Shown: positions 30,223 through 54,210 of the stretch, piece by piece
Layout of the letters: every line of letters begins with the position of its first letter
Position numbering within the stretch: position 1 is the stretch's first letter
NCBI RefSeq assembly: GCF_035594125.1
Contig: NC_087183.1
Coordinates: forward strand, 8,674,868-8,738,867
Length of the DNA: 64,000 nucleotides
Direction: 5' to 3'
Origin: Scylla paramamosain
Lineage: Eukaryota > Arthropoda > Malacostraca > Decapoda > Portunidae
Notes under the pieces: generated by a model
What the model was told of the DNA's origin: nothing
The model's database searches: none
What the model saw: the letters and a program-made list of their open reading frames with translations, nothing else
Position numbers and translations under genes: made by a program

Positions 30223-31974
30223 GGGGGGGGACGGAGTAGACTCAGCACAGTGTACTTCAGCTTTAGCCTTTCTTTTGGTGTTTCCTAAGCACAGATGACG
30301 TTAACTGATCCCGTTAACCGCAGACAACATCTGTTGTGGAAAATATTGACACAACTCACCAGTTAATTACTTGCGATTTTCAAGTCAAAGTATGATTCCC
30401 TTAATGAAAGAGTGACCTTGTAAAAAAGACAAAGCTTTAATGATACACAGGGATCATTGAAGATTACACAACATACTTTAAAAGATCATTTTACACATGT
30501 TTTCACTATCTCCTTTAAAATCTGGTACACTTAGTGTTTTTTTTTCCCTGGGCCAGAACCCTTCTTACGTAAAAATAAATCCTTATGAAGGTTGGTACTG
30601 CAGTGTGCTCAAAGGAAATGCTGAAGAGGTAGCAGAAGAGGTGTTGCGTAACAATGAAGTACAATCTAAGATGCAGAGTATACATGAGATTTTGTTGTTA
30701 CGGTGATGTATCAGATATACAAGGAAAAAGATTGCATAGCGTGCACATGTTGTCAAAGCATGCATCTTTTATTTAGTGAGTAAGTGTAGGCAGTACAGCT
30801 TCAGTGATGAAAACAACACAGCTCCTTTGGTTTGAGTGAAAGTTGTCATTCATATTATGCATTTTGTTCATCTGCGGTGAAAATTCTGCGATGTATGTGG
30901 TGTGTAGTGCCTGTGTTGCGTGGTGATGTAGGAAGGCTTGGCTTGGCGTTGCAGTGTTGCAGGTCAGTAGGGGGGGGTGGGACACAATGGAGAAAGTGTC
31001 AGGTGCTGCCATGAATAAAGTGTACGTTTTGTTTACCAGACATACGAACCAACAACAGTTGACGACATATCTGAACATCTTCCTTGGGGACTTCCTACCA
31101 CCTCAGGCACAGTGTCAGCGCCGCTCCTCCTCCGCCATGACACTCACGTAACAGGTATTTCCTCGCTGCCTTTCTTCACTTCCTACGCTTCGGCTCATAA
31201 ACAAACTTTACTTATTGTGCTTTGTGATAGTATTGTCCAGAGTGGTGCTCTCAGTTGCTCATTTTTGAAAACTCCATTTCTCAACTGACGACCATGTTCG
31301 TTAACTGCCTCGTAGTTGTTAGGACCATATTCTAAAACACTTATGCGCCGCACCTCTGTTCCATTCAGAAGGCTCTACTTGAAGTGACACGAGTTTTAAG
31401 GATGTTTTTTTTTTTATGGTTTGGTAACTGATTAACGAGATTTCTACATTATTAACAGGAGAAACACTCTTGAGAAGCCGGCTAATCACATCTGCGGCCT
31501 TTGCAAATAGTCGTGGTGAGAAAACGGAGCATTTGAAAATACGGGTGTGCAGTGGAGTGACGGAGGCTTCCATCTCCACAGTACAGACATGTAACACTGC
31601 TAAACTCACATTCACTGACCTTTGCTGTTTTCCTTCTGATCTGCTGCTCTCCTCTCTCAAAACGCAAGAGCGGATCAGAGGCTTACAACCAAGAGAATTC
31701 CCTAAATAGAGCAGAAATAAGTGCGGACAGATAAGTTGGTGGACAGATGTAAAAAAAATGTGGCAGGCATCTCCACCAATCGCATACCAGCTTTTCTTGG
31801 TCTTTGCGAAGGGCTATATGTATACGAGTATGTTATTTATTTATTTTTTTTTTATTTGTGTTTCTATGTGTTTAGTGTTAGTGATTTGTTGCACCATGCT
31901 GGTTATTGGAATTGTGCTGTGCGCCGTGTGTTGTGGTGAATAAAATATCTATCTATCCATCTATCTGTATCTAT

Positions 31975-32024
<50 letters not shown>

Positions 32025-32468
32025 GTCTATGCATTAATTATCTTTCCACTTTACAGGCATGAAAGTCGCTTGCCTCTAACACCTGTACTGAAGCAATTGT
32101 CATGACTGTTGCATCCCCGCAGGTTACTCCCCGGAGCTGAGGACCCCGCTGTGGACTAGTTTCACGCTTCACAAAAAGCATGTGCCGCTCACCGCACCAG
32201 TAACGAGGCCCTGGTTAGCTGATCCTCGCCTTCTTCCTGCTCAAATGGCTACCTGCAGGGAATATGAAACTTACACCAATATTACCATGACGCCGCTCTT
32301 CCCGCCCGGTGAGTGAAGACGTCTGCGTGTGGGTAACTTTTCCAGCATGTGTAGCTGTGATATCTGTCTGGTTTGTATGTAGATGTAATTTACTTATATC
32401 CCTATCTCCATATCAGGCCGGCAATCCCACACGGAGTAACCCTGACAAAGCACCACACACTCACACAC

Positions 32469-32509
<41 letters not shown>

Positions 32510-34803
32510 TAATAATAATAATAATCTAAAAATTTCAAGGGCCGTGTCCAGTCGTTTTTTCGGAAATAAAATCTTAACAAAGCGTCTGACAAGGATGCTA
32601 TTTTGTCAGTGAATGTTTGAGATGACAACCTAATTGGCAAAAACATACTTTGGTGTCATGTGAATAATGAAGACAATTATAAGAGAAGATTTAGAGTAAA
32701 CTTAGCTAAAATTTACACACACACACACACACACACACATACACACACACACAAGCTTGACTTTAAAACTGCACAACAATTTACGGTATGTTTAACCTAG
32801 AGTACAGCAACAAGCTGAAGTTCAAATTACCTTCACAAAATATCTTATGATAATTAGATATTTATAAGTTATCTTCAAGACTTCTGTCACAATAAGTATG
32901 AGAAAAGGACACTAGCACGATATAGTCTGGCTGCAATGGGTACCCTAAATATAAACACGCTATTGAATGAGTGCTTTTTTTAACCGCACTACCAAGCGTT
33001 GCCGTCAGGGGCCACGAAGTAGGGCGTGGAGAAACTCATTCATTTTTTCTTCATTTTCTTTCTTTCTTTATGTGGTCACTTTTCTGCTTACTCACACATT
33101 CCTTCTCCTCACGACACAGGTTACGGTTCTGTGACAGTACCCGAGGAGGTGTACTTTATCTCCAACGCTGTGGGCATCACAAACCATGGGGAAGGCAACG
33201 GAGTGGCACGGCGGTGGCGTCATCTCATTGAGGCACTGCTCCCTAGCTGGCTGACGCTGCACAAGCCGCTCAATGTGGTGGTGGGACCCGTGTTCGACGA
33301 CAACAGTGACGGGCTTTTGGATCCCCTCAATGCGACAGGGTACGGTATTCATTCATCACGCTAGTAATGAGAAGAATTGGTACTGGGAGTAGCAGGGCCA
33401 CCAGCAGAGGGAAGTGTAGAGGTAAAGGTGTGCCGTACTCAGTCTTGGGTGTCAGCGTAGGGCATGCAGCGCCAACTTTCCTGGGCCTCTGCTTGTGCGG
33501 TATATTCCTTCTTGTATTATTCCTTCTTATCATTATCATCATACTCATGTTGCTGCAATAGTATTTGTATTCTTAATAAACAAAGTCAGTAGTGTCATGT
33601 TCCTCATCAGTCTGAAAACAGTGTTGATGCGCCACTGATGACTTAGGGTAGCGAGAATTAATTTACTTTACATTTAGAAGACGCTTGATAAGTGCTACTA
33701 ATTATTCATATATACTTATTTATGTATCTATAATACGTATATATCTATTCGTTTTTCTTTTTTTGCTTCTTCCTTGTGTTAATTTTTTTTTTCTTTAGAC
33801 ATCTGCAGATAGCGAGTGATCTCTTCGCAGTGGTTACGCGCTGCTTGGACAAAGTGCCCCTCCTGAAAAAGTGTGACCCCACCCGCTTAGACGCCCTCGC
33901 TTTTGTCTACCCCCAGACGCAGTATTCTTGGACACCCGCTGTAAGTGGTGTTTGTTGTGCAAGTGGTGGTGGTGGTGATATATTCTGTAGCAACAGCATC
34001 AGTAACAGTAGTAGTAGTAGCAGTAGTAGTAGCAGCAGTGATGATAGTGGCGCTCGCAATGTTGGTGGTCATGGTGGTGGTGTACAACGAAGAGAAGGTG
34101 GCAATGGTGGTGGTTTATTGTCATAAGAAGATAAGCTTTTTAACTTGACAGTTGTTTTTTGTTTTTTTCTCTCTTATCACATCTACAATCACAACCACGG
34201 GGACTGAAGGCCGTGCTTGTGTTAGGCTTTAGGGATTCTTATCACTATCAGTAATATATACAGGCAGCAGTTATTATTATATCATTTGAAAGTAAAATCC
34301 TACTATATTAACCGGTATTCGTTGTTTCTGCTTTTATGTATTGTTGATAATACCATTTCTAAAGTGTAGCGTGTGCACGGACATGTTGACGGGCATGCTG
34401 CCAAGGGACGATGATGCAACCTAACCTAACAGTGACAGCGACTAGTCATAATGTAGCATCAGGAACTACACACTTGTATATCCCTGTGAATGAGTATTTG
34501 TAATCCATATATTCAACACTAAGTCAAGTATTATATTTTTTTTCCATGCTGATTAATATATTTATACACAGATTTCATACATTCAATGAAAACACTACTG
34601 TTTCTACTCTTACATCAACTGACAAGCCAGCCCGGCGTGGTGAGGTCACAGTCTTCCTCCACGTGTCTCTTGGACGTGAAGTGGTCGCTGGTACATTCAG
34701 GACACTCACCTTGATCACCTATTGCTAATGCTTACAACGGTGGTCATGATTACTTTTTTTTTCTTTTCTTTTCTAATTTGTGGCGGTATTTTAATTTCTC
34801 CAG

Positions 34804-34889
<86 letters not shown>

Positions 34890-35240
34890 CACCCCTTGCA
34901 CTGTCTCAAGTGTCTTGCGCGGCGCTGTTGTTGACCTCTCTACTAGATAAAAGGACACTTCGCACATGCAAGGCTCTCAAGGCTGAGTGTTGCAGTATAT
35001 ATAAGACAAACTTCGTAGTTTCATCCGACATGTCACTAGTATCTACTGCATTAACCAACATGTCACTGGTATCTGCTACACCGGCAGAGTGGCGACGACA
35101 CGACCTACGCCAGCATCTACACTGCCAGGGTGAGGGATGTGGAGCTGCTTACCGGTCTCGTCTTCTTCCCCAACTTGACCACTGACGCTCGCCTTGCCCT
35201 GGCCCTCCGCACCCACCGTTCCCTGTGGCGCCTCCCCTAA
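23823..35240 (+). CDS. Ectonucleotide pyrophosphatase/phosphodiesterase (ENPP family)
   Basis: Membrane-anchored ectoenzyme expected to hydrolyse extracellular nucleotides or related phosphodiesters with two zinc ions. Coding exons: 23823-23828 (ATGAAG only), 24577-24609, 25548-25835, 26052-26195, 27422-27539, 28115-28454, 28652-28884, 29133-29315, 29888-29983, 31040-31154, 32123-32308, 33120-33339, 33799-33940, 35088-35240 (TAA). Phases agree throughout; about 751 aa. Residues about 8-28 form a signal anchor (type II). Catalytic motifs: SLDGFRPDYL (Asp), YPTKTFSNHYS (nucleophile Thr), EEPDKQGH (Asp, His), SDHGM (Asp, His), GSHGYD (His). A C-terminal nuclease-like domain follows (HLPWGLPTT, YSPELRTPLWTSFTL, VTRCLD). 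No somatomedin-B modules lie between anchor and catalytic domain. One base too many in exon 27422-27539 breaks the frame. Paralogue not assigned. Confidence 0.93.
24095..24183. repeat. (CT)n microsatellite
   Basis: About 44 CT units in ENPP intron 1. Confidence 0.97.
24995..25375 (+). mobile_element. 5'-truncated LINE 3' end
   Basis: Reads TTTTACGCTAACTGCTCTTC, TGCATGCCTCCCTTCCTCCC and TCAAGACACTTCTTG like the end of the LINE at 47.7-48.0 kb, then the GGGACTGGCAT 3' UTR motif and an A-rich tail. Only the last about 0.35 kb was inserted, typical of target-primed retrotransposition. Confidence 0.85.
25836..25889. repeat. (GT)n starting exactly at a splice donor
   Basis: The donor after exon 25548-25835 (GTAACG|GTGTGT) is the first repeat unit; about 27 GT follow. 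Confidence 0.95.
26333..26520. mobile_element. Palindromic MITE-like element, copy d
   Basis: GACCATATTCTGAAACGCTT at the left and GCGTTTCAGAATATGTG at the right form clean terminal inverted repeats. The inner part (TTTTATGGTTCTAGTGACAG, ATTTCTACATTATTAATAGG) matches the family. Confidence 0.88.
26780..26847. repeat. (GA)n microsatellite
   Basis: About 34 units in ENPP intron 4. Confidence 0.97.
27308..27394. repeat. (CA)n upstream of the frameshifted ENPP exon
   Basis: About 43 CA units ending 27 nt before the exon at 27422. Confidence 0.97.
27422..27539 (+). CDS. ENPP exon with a one-base frameshift in a G7 run
   Basis: The exon starts GKKSATFFWPGSEADIGG as in other ENPPs. After seven G (27470-27476) the family sequence (RYPDHWMHYKSSVPYEERV) continues only in the next frame. 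The exon is 118 bp where 117 would keep phase with both neighbours. Read literally, translation stops at TGA 28174-28176 in the next exon. Because everything else is intact, a homopolymer sequencing error or recent allele is more likely than a dead gene. Confidence 0.9.
27569..27618. repeat. (GT)n downstream of the same exon
   Basis: About 25 GT units beginning 30 nt after the exon end (27539); complementary to the upstream (CA)n. Confidence 0.97.
27651..27733. repeat. 33-bp imperfect hairpin between (GT)n and (CA)n
   Basis: Arms 27651-27683 and 27701-27733 match at 30 of 33 positions around a 17-nt loop (start GTGTGAGGAACAGA, loop-side ACCTTTATCT). The flanking (GT)n and (CA)n extend the complementarity. 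Confidence 0.9.
27729..27790. repeat. (CA)n microsatellite
   Basis: About 31 CA units; a short (TTG)n follows at 27806-27828. Confidence 0.97.
28455..28541. repeat. (GA)n/(GAGT)n fused to a splice donor
   Basis: The donor after exon 28115-28454 (CATG|GTGAGAGAGA) runs straight into the array. Confidence 0.95.
29320..29563. mobile_element. Palindromic MITE-like element, copy e
   Basis: Family motifs CTCTCACCACAACTATTTTT, AGAGATGATTAGACGGGTTC and GAGTGTTTCAGAATAAGGTC. The left end is disturbed by a 27-bp-spaced repeat of GCGAGTATTATGAAACTCT. Confidence 0.75.
29558..29715. mobile_element. Palindromic MITE-like element, copy f (truncated)
   Basis: Starts inside the end of copy e (GTCCATATTCTTAAACGCTT) with the family left half, then a long T-run; the right end is missing. 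Confidence 0.65.
31323..31546. mobile_element. Palindromic MITE-like element, copy g
   Basis: GACCATATTCTAAAACACTT at the left, AATAGTCGTGGTGAGAAAAC and ATTTGAAAATACGGG at the right, with TTTCTACATTATTAACAGGA in the middle. In the intron after ENPP exon 31040-31154. Confidence 0.8.
31956..32027. repeat. (TCTA)n microsatellite
   Basis: Tetranucleotide TCTA array with a few TCTG variants. Confidence 0.95.
32468..32525. repeat. (AAT)n microsatellite
   Basis: AATAAT array with one GAT variant; a short (AC)n lies at 32713-32753. Confidence 0.95.
34807..34887. repeat. (CT)n microsatellite
   Basis: About 40 CT units, 200 bp before the last ENPP exon. Confidence 0.97.
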
Positions 35241-35309
35241 CTGTCCATTTTCTCACTCTGGACCCAAGAACTAAGCATCCTCTCCACGGCGGCATCAGCT
35301 GGGACCGCA

Positions 35310-35526
35310 TTCTCAATTGTTTCGGCGTCCTATCTCGATTAATTGTTGCAGGCTCTAGTGAAAAATTTTCTTAGTTTTCAAGGATGTTTTCGTGATTCCG
35401 GTATTAGTTTTACAAGGATTCTTCATTATCAGTGGGGGAAAATGTCTATGAGAACTCGACTAAACGTCTCTGTGGTATTTTAAAATAGTCGTTGCTGGAA
35501 AACAAAACATTTCAATATGAAGGCCC
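35310..35526. mobile_element. Palindromic MITE-like element, copy h
   Basis: Contains TTTTCAAGGATGTTTTCGTG, GAGAACTCGACTAAACGTCT and ATAGTCGTTGCTGGAAAACA of the family; ends degraded. Located just after the ENPP stop, so probably within its 3' UTR. Confidence 0.6.
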
Positions 35527-35613
35527 AGATGACTCTTGACTTGTCCAACACCCCGTCCTGTTCATGTGTATTCATACGTGTGTTCATACGTATTCATCAA
35601 CTGAATATGAGGA

Positions 35614-35744
35614 CATGATAAAATAATGTGAATTGCAGTAAACCAGCAGACCTATACGTGATTGCAATGATAAAATGACATGATAAAATAATGTGAATTG
35701 TAATAAACCAGCAGACCTATACGTGGATTGCAAGTGAAGTGAAA
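35614..35744. repeat. 65-bp tandem duplication after ENPP
   Basis: CATGATAAAATAATGTGAAT starts both units (35614 and 35679), each ending near CAGCAGACCTATACGTG. The second unit has AATAAA (35702-35707) where the first has AGTAAA, so a polyadenylation-type hexamer exists only in the second. Confidence 0.85.
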
Positions 35745-35850
35745 TAATTAAATGGACGCTGTTCGTTTCTCTTTCTTTCTCTTCTATAGGAGTTGCGGAT
35801 CCAAAGGCTTGGATTAGGAGTGATCCCAAACCACCTGTACCATCAAGATC

Positions 35851-35883
<33 letters not shown>

Positions 35884-36168
35884 GGCGGCACTTGCCTTTC
35901 CTCACCCGAAAACCCCGCCTTCCCACAGGGTTCCCAATATTGTAGGGAGTAGGAGCCGAAAAAAAAAGAAAAAAACTAAAGGAAATAGAGCCGCTCGCGC
36001 GACTCATCTTAATATTTACCACAAAGTTTGCTCTGCAGTCAGGAAATTAAGAAGAATTTAAAGTTATGCGTTCTGTGGCTTACTCCTCTATCCCAATTTT
36101 TTTTTTTTTTACACGAATGTGTTCAGCGATTTTTATTTTATTACTATTACTAATTATTATTATTATTA

Positions 36169-36223
<55 letters not shown>

Positions 36224-36432
36224 TGTACTGGTTATGTGAACTCAGTGATTTAATGGTTGAACTTGACAATATAAAAAGATTTAGCATAAGTGTATATATA
36301 GAAGAACAAGACCAGTAATCTCCTACACAGTAAGTAAACAACTTAACGAAGTGTCCTGTAGTTTTTCTCCAATTATTAATGATATGTATTTAGGAAAGTG
36401 TTTTGTTTGTTAAGGGCATTGTTGTTTTTTTC

Positions 36433-36791
<359 letters not shown>

Positions 36792-38251
36792 ACTGCTGCC
36801 TGACCAAGTTAACCAGTCAGTGTGTCGCGTCTATGGGTGGTGTTAGTACGCGTCTGTTTCAACTCCCAGCTTGACAGAATTTGTGCTTTTTTTTTTTTTT
36901 TTTGTGCGTGTGTGTAACCACGCCTACACAGTGGCTGCCAAGGCTTACCCATGAGTTAAACCTTCTTTAGTTGGTAATGAGGAAGGCGTGGGCTCTAGCA
37001 GAGGACACCCTAAGGTAGCAGTGGGTGAAAACAAGCAAAATAAAGAAAAGTTTGGCTGTGAGAAGGTGCTAGACAGCCAGCCATAGTGACGAGGAGGCAG
37101 GAAGGTAGATCACAACCACCACCACCATCACCATCACCACCACAGGGAAGGTAAGGTCAGGAAGTGTTAGAATAAATTTAGGTAACTTAATTTAGGTTAC
37201 TTAACGTAACTTTTTAATGAATAACTGAACAATCCACGGTTTTAACTCATTTTAACGCATCTCACCAAACCTCCAGCACAATATATCCCTGTGTCAGCCT
37301 CGTCTCGTTGCTAAAAACCGTAAAATTTAACTTAATGAAAATGTAAACAATCTGGGTCATCTCTATTTATCAGCCATTATCTATATCTGTGAGTGTTTTA
37401 AACCAATACTGTCGCAAAGCGGAGCCACATGACCAAGGTTTAATATCCGCTCGTTAGATATACCTGCCATTACTTAATTTAAGTTTGGCGAAGGTTTAAA
37501 TGAGTGAGAAGGGTTGGTCGTCCCAGTCCCCTCCACTGGCCCCCCACCGCCATCTTGGATAAGGCTCCCCAGACCCCCTCCGGTTCCAATATTTTTCTTT
37601 GTATTTCCTAAGTATTTTATTTCGGCTTGTAGCTAAGATTTTATGGTTTGTAAAAATATTTCGTTGTTTTTTAAGTTATTTGAGTGTGTGTGTTGCGTGA
37701 AAAGTGGTGATTTTGGCGTTGTTTTTGTGTATATAAGAGGGCCGTTTTCGGCGTATTTTTTTACGGTCCCAGAACTAAATTTTTTATTTCTGCCTGTACT
37801 AGGTTCTTATTGGTTTTAAAAAATAGTTGGTGTTTTTTTAAGTGTGTTGCCGTCCCGCTCAGTGAAATGCGTGCACCGTACACTTCTTTTTATTCGTGTT
37901 CAACTTCCAATAATATTGATTTTTTTTTTCGGTAGATTTTTTATTTGTGCTTGTAGCTCACTTTAAATGGTTTTAGAAAATAGTTCAGATTTTTTAAAGT
38001 GTTTTCCGTTATGTTTAAGCCAGAATGGGTGGACATTTGAACGATTTTAAATGGGGTGAAGGTTCTAACAGTTTCCAGATACTTCTTTTTAAATATCTTT
38101 AATACTACTGCGTTTTGAAATGTGTTGTTATTTGTGGCATTAGTTAATATGTGTGGCAAGTCTGAATTTATAAAGCATTCCTGTCTAGCTGCGTTTTTTA
38201 GAGGGGTCATTTTCAAAATGAAATACGTACGTACGTAAATAACGGCCGCTG
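36792..38251. other. Intergenic DNA, possible untranslated exon or promoter elements
   Basis: No coding frame. Contains a CAC/CAT run ending in CAGGGAAG|GTAAGG (37145-37155), which could be a donor of a non-coding first exon, and CGCCATCTTGG near 37550, a YY1-type site. Both are suggestive only. Confidence 0.3.
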
Positions 38252-38281
38252 TGACGTCATCAACCCCCGGCCGTGACGTCA
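38252..38281. promoter_or_regulatory. Two CRE motifs (TGACGTCA)
   Basis: Perfect CREB/ATF palindromes at 38252-38259 and 38274-38281, 22 bp apart, in GC-rich sequence; a related GGCGTCAT follows at 38302. No gene start is recognised next to them, so function is inferred. Confidence 0.5.
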
Positions 38282-38385
38282 CAAGCCCCCCCCAAACCCG
38301 TGGCGTCATCAGAGTGGTACCTTTCCTAACTCCCTTCCAGTCCCTCTCAGTAAATATTCAGTGTTTTTTTTTTCAAGGTATTTCA

Positions 38386-38434
<49 letters not shown>

Positions 38435-38554
38435 GCCTTATTTTTCGTTGTACAGATGGTGATGCAGTGTGTGTTGCTTTGTCTTTCGTTGTACTGATTG
38501 TTATACAGTGTGTGTGTGTGTGTGTTGCCTTGTCTTTCGTTGTACAGATGGTGA

Positions 38555-38595
<41 letters not shown>

Positions 38596-38623
38596 GCCTT
38601 GTCTTTCGTTGTACATATGCTTA

Positions 38624-38662
<39 letters not shown>

Positions 38663-38741
38663 TTGCCTTATCTTTCGTTGTACAGATGGTGATGCAGTGT
38701 GTGTGTGTGTGTTGCCTTGTCTTTTGTTGTACATATGCTTA

Positions 38742-38794
<53 letters not shown>

Positions 38795-38873
38795 GCCTTG
38801 TCTTTCGTTGTACAGATGCTTATGCAATGTGTGTGTGTGTATGTTGCCTTGTCTTTCGTTGTACATATGCTTA

Positions 38874-38920
<47 letters not shown>

Positions 38921-39072
38921 GCCTTATCTTTCGTTGTACAGATGGTGATGCAGTGTGTGTGTGTGTGTGTGAGTTGCCCTTTCTTTCATTACACATATGG
39001 TGATGGAGTGTGTGTGTGTGTGTGTATGTGTATGTATTGCTCTGTCTTTTAGTGTACAGATGGTGATAAAAT
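38386..39072. repeat. GT-linked minisatellite, about 11 units
   Basis: A core of about 35 bp (GTTGCCTTGTCTTTCGTTG + TACAGATGGTGATGCAG) recurs about 11 times, each followed by (GT)n of varying length. Two core versions occur, ending CAGATGGTGATGCAG or CATATGCTTATGCAG, and one hybrid. Confidence 0.95.
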
Positions 39073-39178
39073 ATAAATTAAACATATGCACATAACAAAC
39101 AATAAAAAAAAAAAAGACAAAAAACATTAAATCAACTCAGTCTACCTGCCTCACCCCACACCCAAGCCTACTCCAGGG

Positions 39179-39301
<123 letters not shown>

Positions 39302-39318
39302 AAAATTTTTGTTTCCTT

Positions 39319-39351
<33 letters not shown>

Positions 39352-39520
39352 GATTTTTCTTTGATTTTCAGTTTTCTTGTTTTAATTTCACTCAAATATT
39401 CTTAAAACATTATAGCCATTAATTAAAAGTAAATAAAACACCTAATTAATTTATTCTTTCATTTCATTCTCTTTTCCTTCCTTTTCTTCATCTTTCTTTA
39501 TTTCGCTCTGTTAAATCATC

Positions 39521-39573
39521 CCTAACCTAACCTCACCAAACCTTTACCTAACTTAACCTAACCCAACCTAATC
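39521..39573. repeat. Degenerate CCTAA (telomere-like) tract
   Basis: CCTAACCTAACCT with substituted copies, as at 10658-10797. Confidence 0.65.
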
Positions 39574-39963
39574 TTGCAGTGAGAGATGGGGAGGAGGATT
39601 TAACAGAACATGTTTGCAGTGCGCTGTCAGCCCTCACCTGCGCCGCCTCCCCCAGTGAGCGGGTGTAGTCCTGGGAATAGAACATATGCAGACGTCTTGG
39701 CAGTGCTGTGTATGTCTGTTTGTCGATGGTCAAGAAGAAACGTAGCAAAAGTTTAAGGTCTGTTTGGGTGTTTTGGGGTCTTTGGGAGGGTGTGGCAGTG
39801 TTTGGGAGGTTGTAGTAGTGTTTCAGGGGGTGTAGCAGTGTTTGTGAAGGTGTGGCCTTTTTTCTATCTGCACCAACATCTTGTGAGGGCGAGGGAGAGG
39901 GAGAGGGAGGGAGTCACAGAACATGCCGTCTGTGAACGAGTAACAATGAAGAAATTACTGGCG

Positions 39964-40502
<539 letters not shown>

Positions 40503-40576
40503 TGCAGCAACAACGGCAGTGTGCTTCCTAGTGCCAATGAAGTAGGTGGCAGCGGTGTGCTGCGCTGCCCGGCTCT

Positions 40577-52281
<11,705 letters not shown>

Positions 52282-52402
52282 AGAAAGTCTCTTCTAGGTT
52301 CTATTGAAGGTAGTTAGTAGATTGGGTTACCATCAGGTGCAGTAAAATATAATAGGAAAAGACCACTTTTAATGAAAAGTTATATTTTGCTAGCCCTGTA
52401 AA

Positions 52403-52408
52403 AATAAA
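52403..52408 (+). promoter_or_regulatory. Candidate JMJD6 polyadenylation signal
   Basis: AATAAA (overlapping a second hexamer) 120 bp after the JMJD6 stop codon. Confidence 0.55.
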
Positions 52409-53930
52409 ATAAATTTTGGGGTGACTGTTGAAAATTATGGTTAAGTTTTCAGCTTTAATATTAGGTCTAGTTTGTACATTGGTCCCAAAAGCATATGATT
52501 ATATAGTTACAAATATAATTTTTACATAACTTCATTGATTCTTCAGAACAGTACAGTGTATTTTTTTAGAGTTCTGAGAGATTACAGTTTACACATGCTT
52601 ACCTTGTATTACAAAAAAAAGTAAGCACAACTTGATTATTTTATACATCACAGCTGCTGTTCTGAAAAAAAATAATGGCAGTGTAAACTCAGCTTATGCA
52701 CATATTCTTGGCCTGCATTGCTCATATCCTTATCCCAGCTTCTTTGTTTACTCACACCTTGACTTGTTTTATAACAAATTTTGAAATATATGGAAATCTC
52801 TTTTTCATGTGTAATGCTCACACTCTTGCTTATTTTATAACAAACTTAGAATGAATTAATAAATAAACCAATACATAAATATACAAAAACAGACTTTATA
52901 GTACTTTAATCTCTGCTCAGTGAGTCATTCAAAGGTTGCAGAGTTATATACTCTACAGATATTTTAACACATTGCATTTTATCATGTTTGTATTACTGAA
53001 CTAAAATGTTTATAATGCTAAAATAATCATATAAGATGACTTAACACTGTATTAACAGTACATGTAAGTACCATATTCAGGCATATTTTTGGCAACAGGG
53101 TGATCTCAAGGCTCAAAGGATCCCACATTTTGAGGGTTCATGCATTATGACTAGTTTTCCCCTTTGACATTTGGGTCACTCCATTTTATCAAGACATTCT
53201 TCCTTTACTTTAATAAAAGACAAAGCATTAATAGCCTGTAGTCCCCATTATTAATCTCTCAACCATTACATAACATGTAGCCTAAATTTTGCACACTCCA
53301 ACTCCATGTACGTTTAACTCTGTTGTGAATTTTCAGAAAGCTTTGTGTGTTTTATGTCTGTCACAATTATTTACCTTGATACATTTTGACTGTATAGATA
53401 AGGCCAAATATGTGATCCTGATTCCTATATTATGATACCTACTGGTGATGTAAGTAGTATTTACAGTACTTTTAAAAATATTTAGGAATATAAGAAATTG
53501 TATACTATTAGTGTGCATTCAGAAAGGAACGGTGCCTTAGTTTTTTACAACCTACACCATTATTAAGTCCTACAGACTGCTGTAAGTGAGCTTTATGTTC
53601 ATCAACAGTGGACAATGACAAACACATTTTCTTCGGTAGCCTTTTAGTTATTTCCATATTCAAGAGCAATTTGTTGCCACAAATATTAAGTGCAGTGGGC
53701 ATTTGTAAACCATTACACAATGCATTGGTTAGCAACTAAAATATGTTACTTTTTGTTACTCTTACACTGATGATGAAAGAAATGGCGATCAATTGATAAG
53801 AGGTTTCCATCATAAACACAGGAGCTAAAACTTATCCTAAAATTATTCAGTCCTCATGAATATGTATGATGTTTGCTTGTGGAAAGGCTGACTCATACAT
53901 GGGTATACTAACTGGGATCTCGGCTATAAT
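52409..53930. other. Intergenic, no gene recognised
   Basis: AT-rich DNA between the convergent JMJD6 and METTL1 genes. Short open frames on both strands show no domain. Confidence 0.6.
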
Positions 53931-54074
53931 TTATTTCTGCCTTACAACCTCTGGTGCCTCTAGGTCCATCTCAAAAACATTTTTAATAGTTGTGGCATCT
54001 TCCTTGTGAATATCCTCAACAGAATCTGAGCAGATATAAATATTCACCAGGTAGTCAGGAATGCTGATTGTCAC
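53931..54074 (-). CDS. Candidate terminal exon of an unidentified gene
   Basis: On the minus strand TTATCCACAG opens a 47-codon frame ending in TAA: VTISIPDYLVNIYI ... NVFEMDLEAPEVVRQK. Non-repetitive, acidic, with no domain I know. It starts in phase 0, as would an alternative METTL1 last exon joined after exon 58411-58310, but nothing proves a link. Too short to exclude chance in AT-rich DNA. Confidence 0.3.
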   Translation of the reverse strand: MTISIPDYLVNIYICSDSVEDIHKEDATTIKNVFEMDLEAPEVVRQK

Positions 54075-54137
54075 CTGTGGATAATCTTAAAGATTTCACA
54101 ATTTTTGATAGGTCTAGATGTACCAGTTGAGAATCCA

Positions 54138-54210
54138 GGTGGCAGTGTCAGTACTGTAGTAATGGAGCTGCAGGTGGTGGCAGTATCAGTACTGTAGTAA
54201 TGGGGCTGCA
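54138..54210. repeat. 35-bp near-tandem duplication
   Basis: GGTGGCAGTGTCAGTACTGT... at 54138-54172 recurs with two changes at 54176-54210. Confidence 0.85.

Noticed and set aside
37110..37144. His-rich (CAC/CAT) coding repeat
   Set aside because: Short trinucleotide run without a supported frame; kept only as a possible non-coding exon end.
38251..39003. 250-aa Cys/Val-rich open frame
   Set aside because: Entirely produced by the GT-linked minisatellite; three overlapping frames are equally open.
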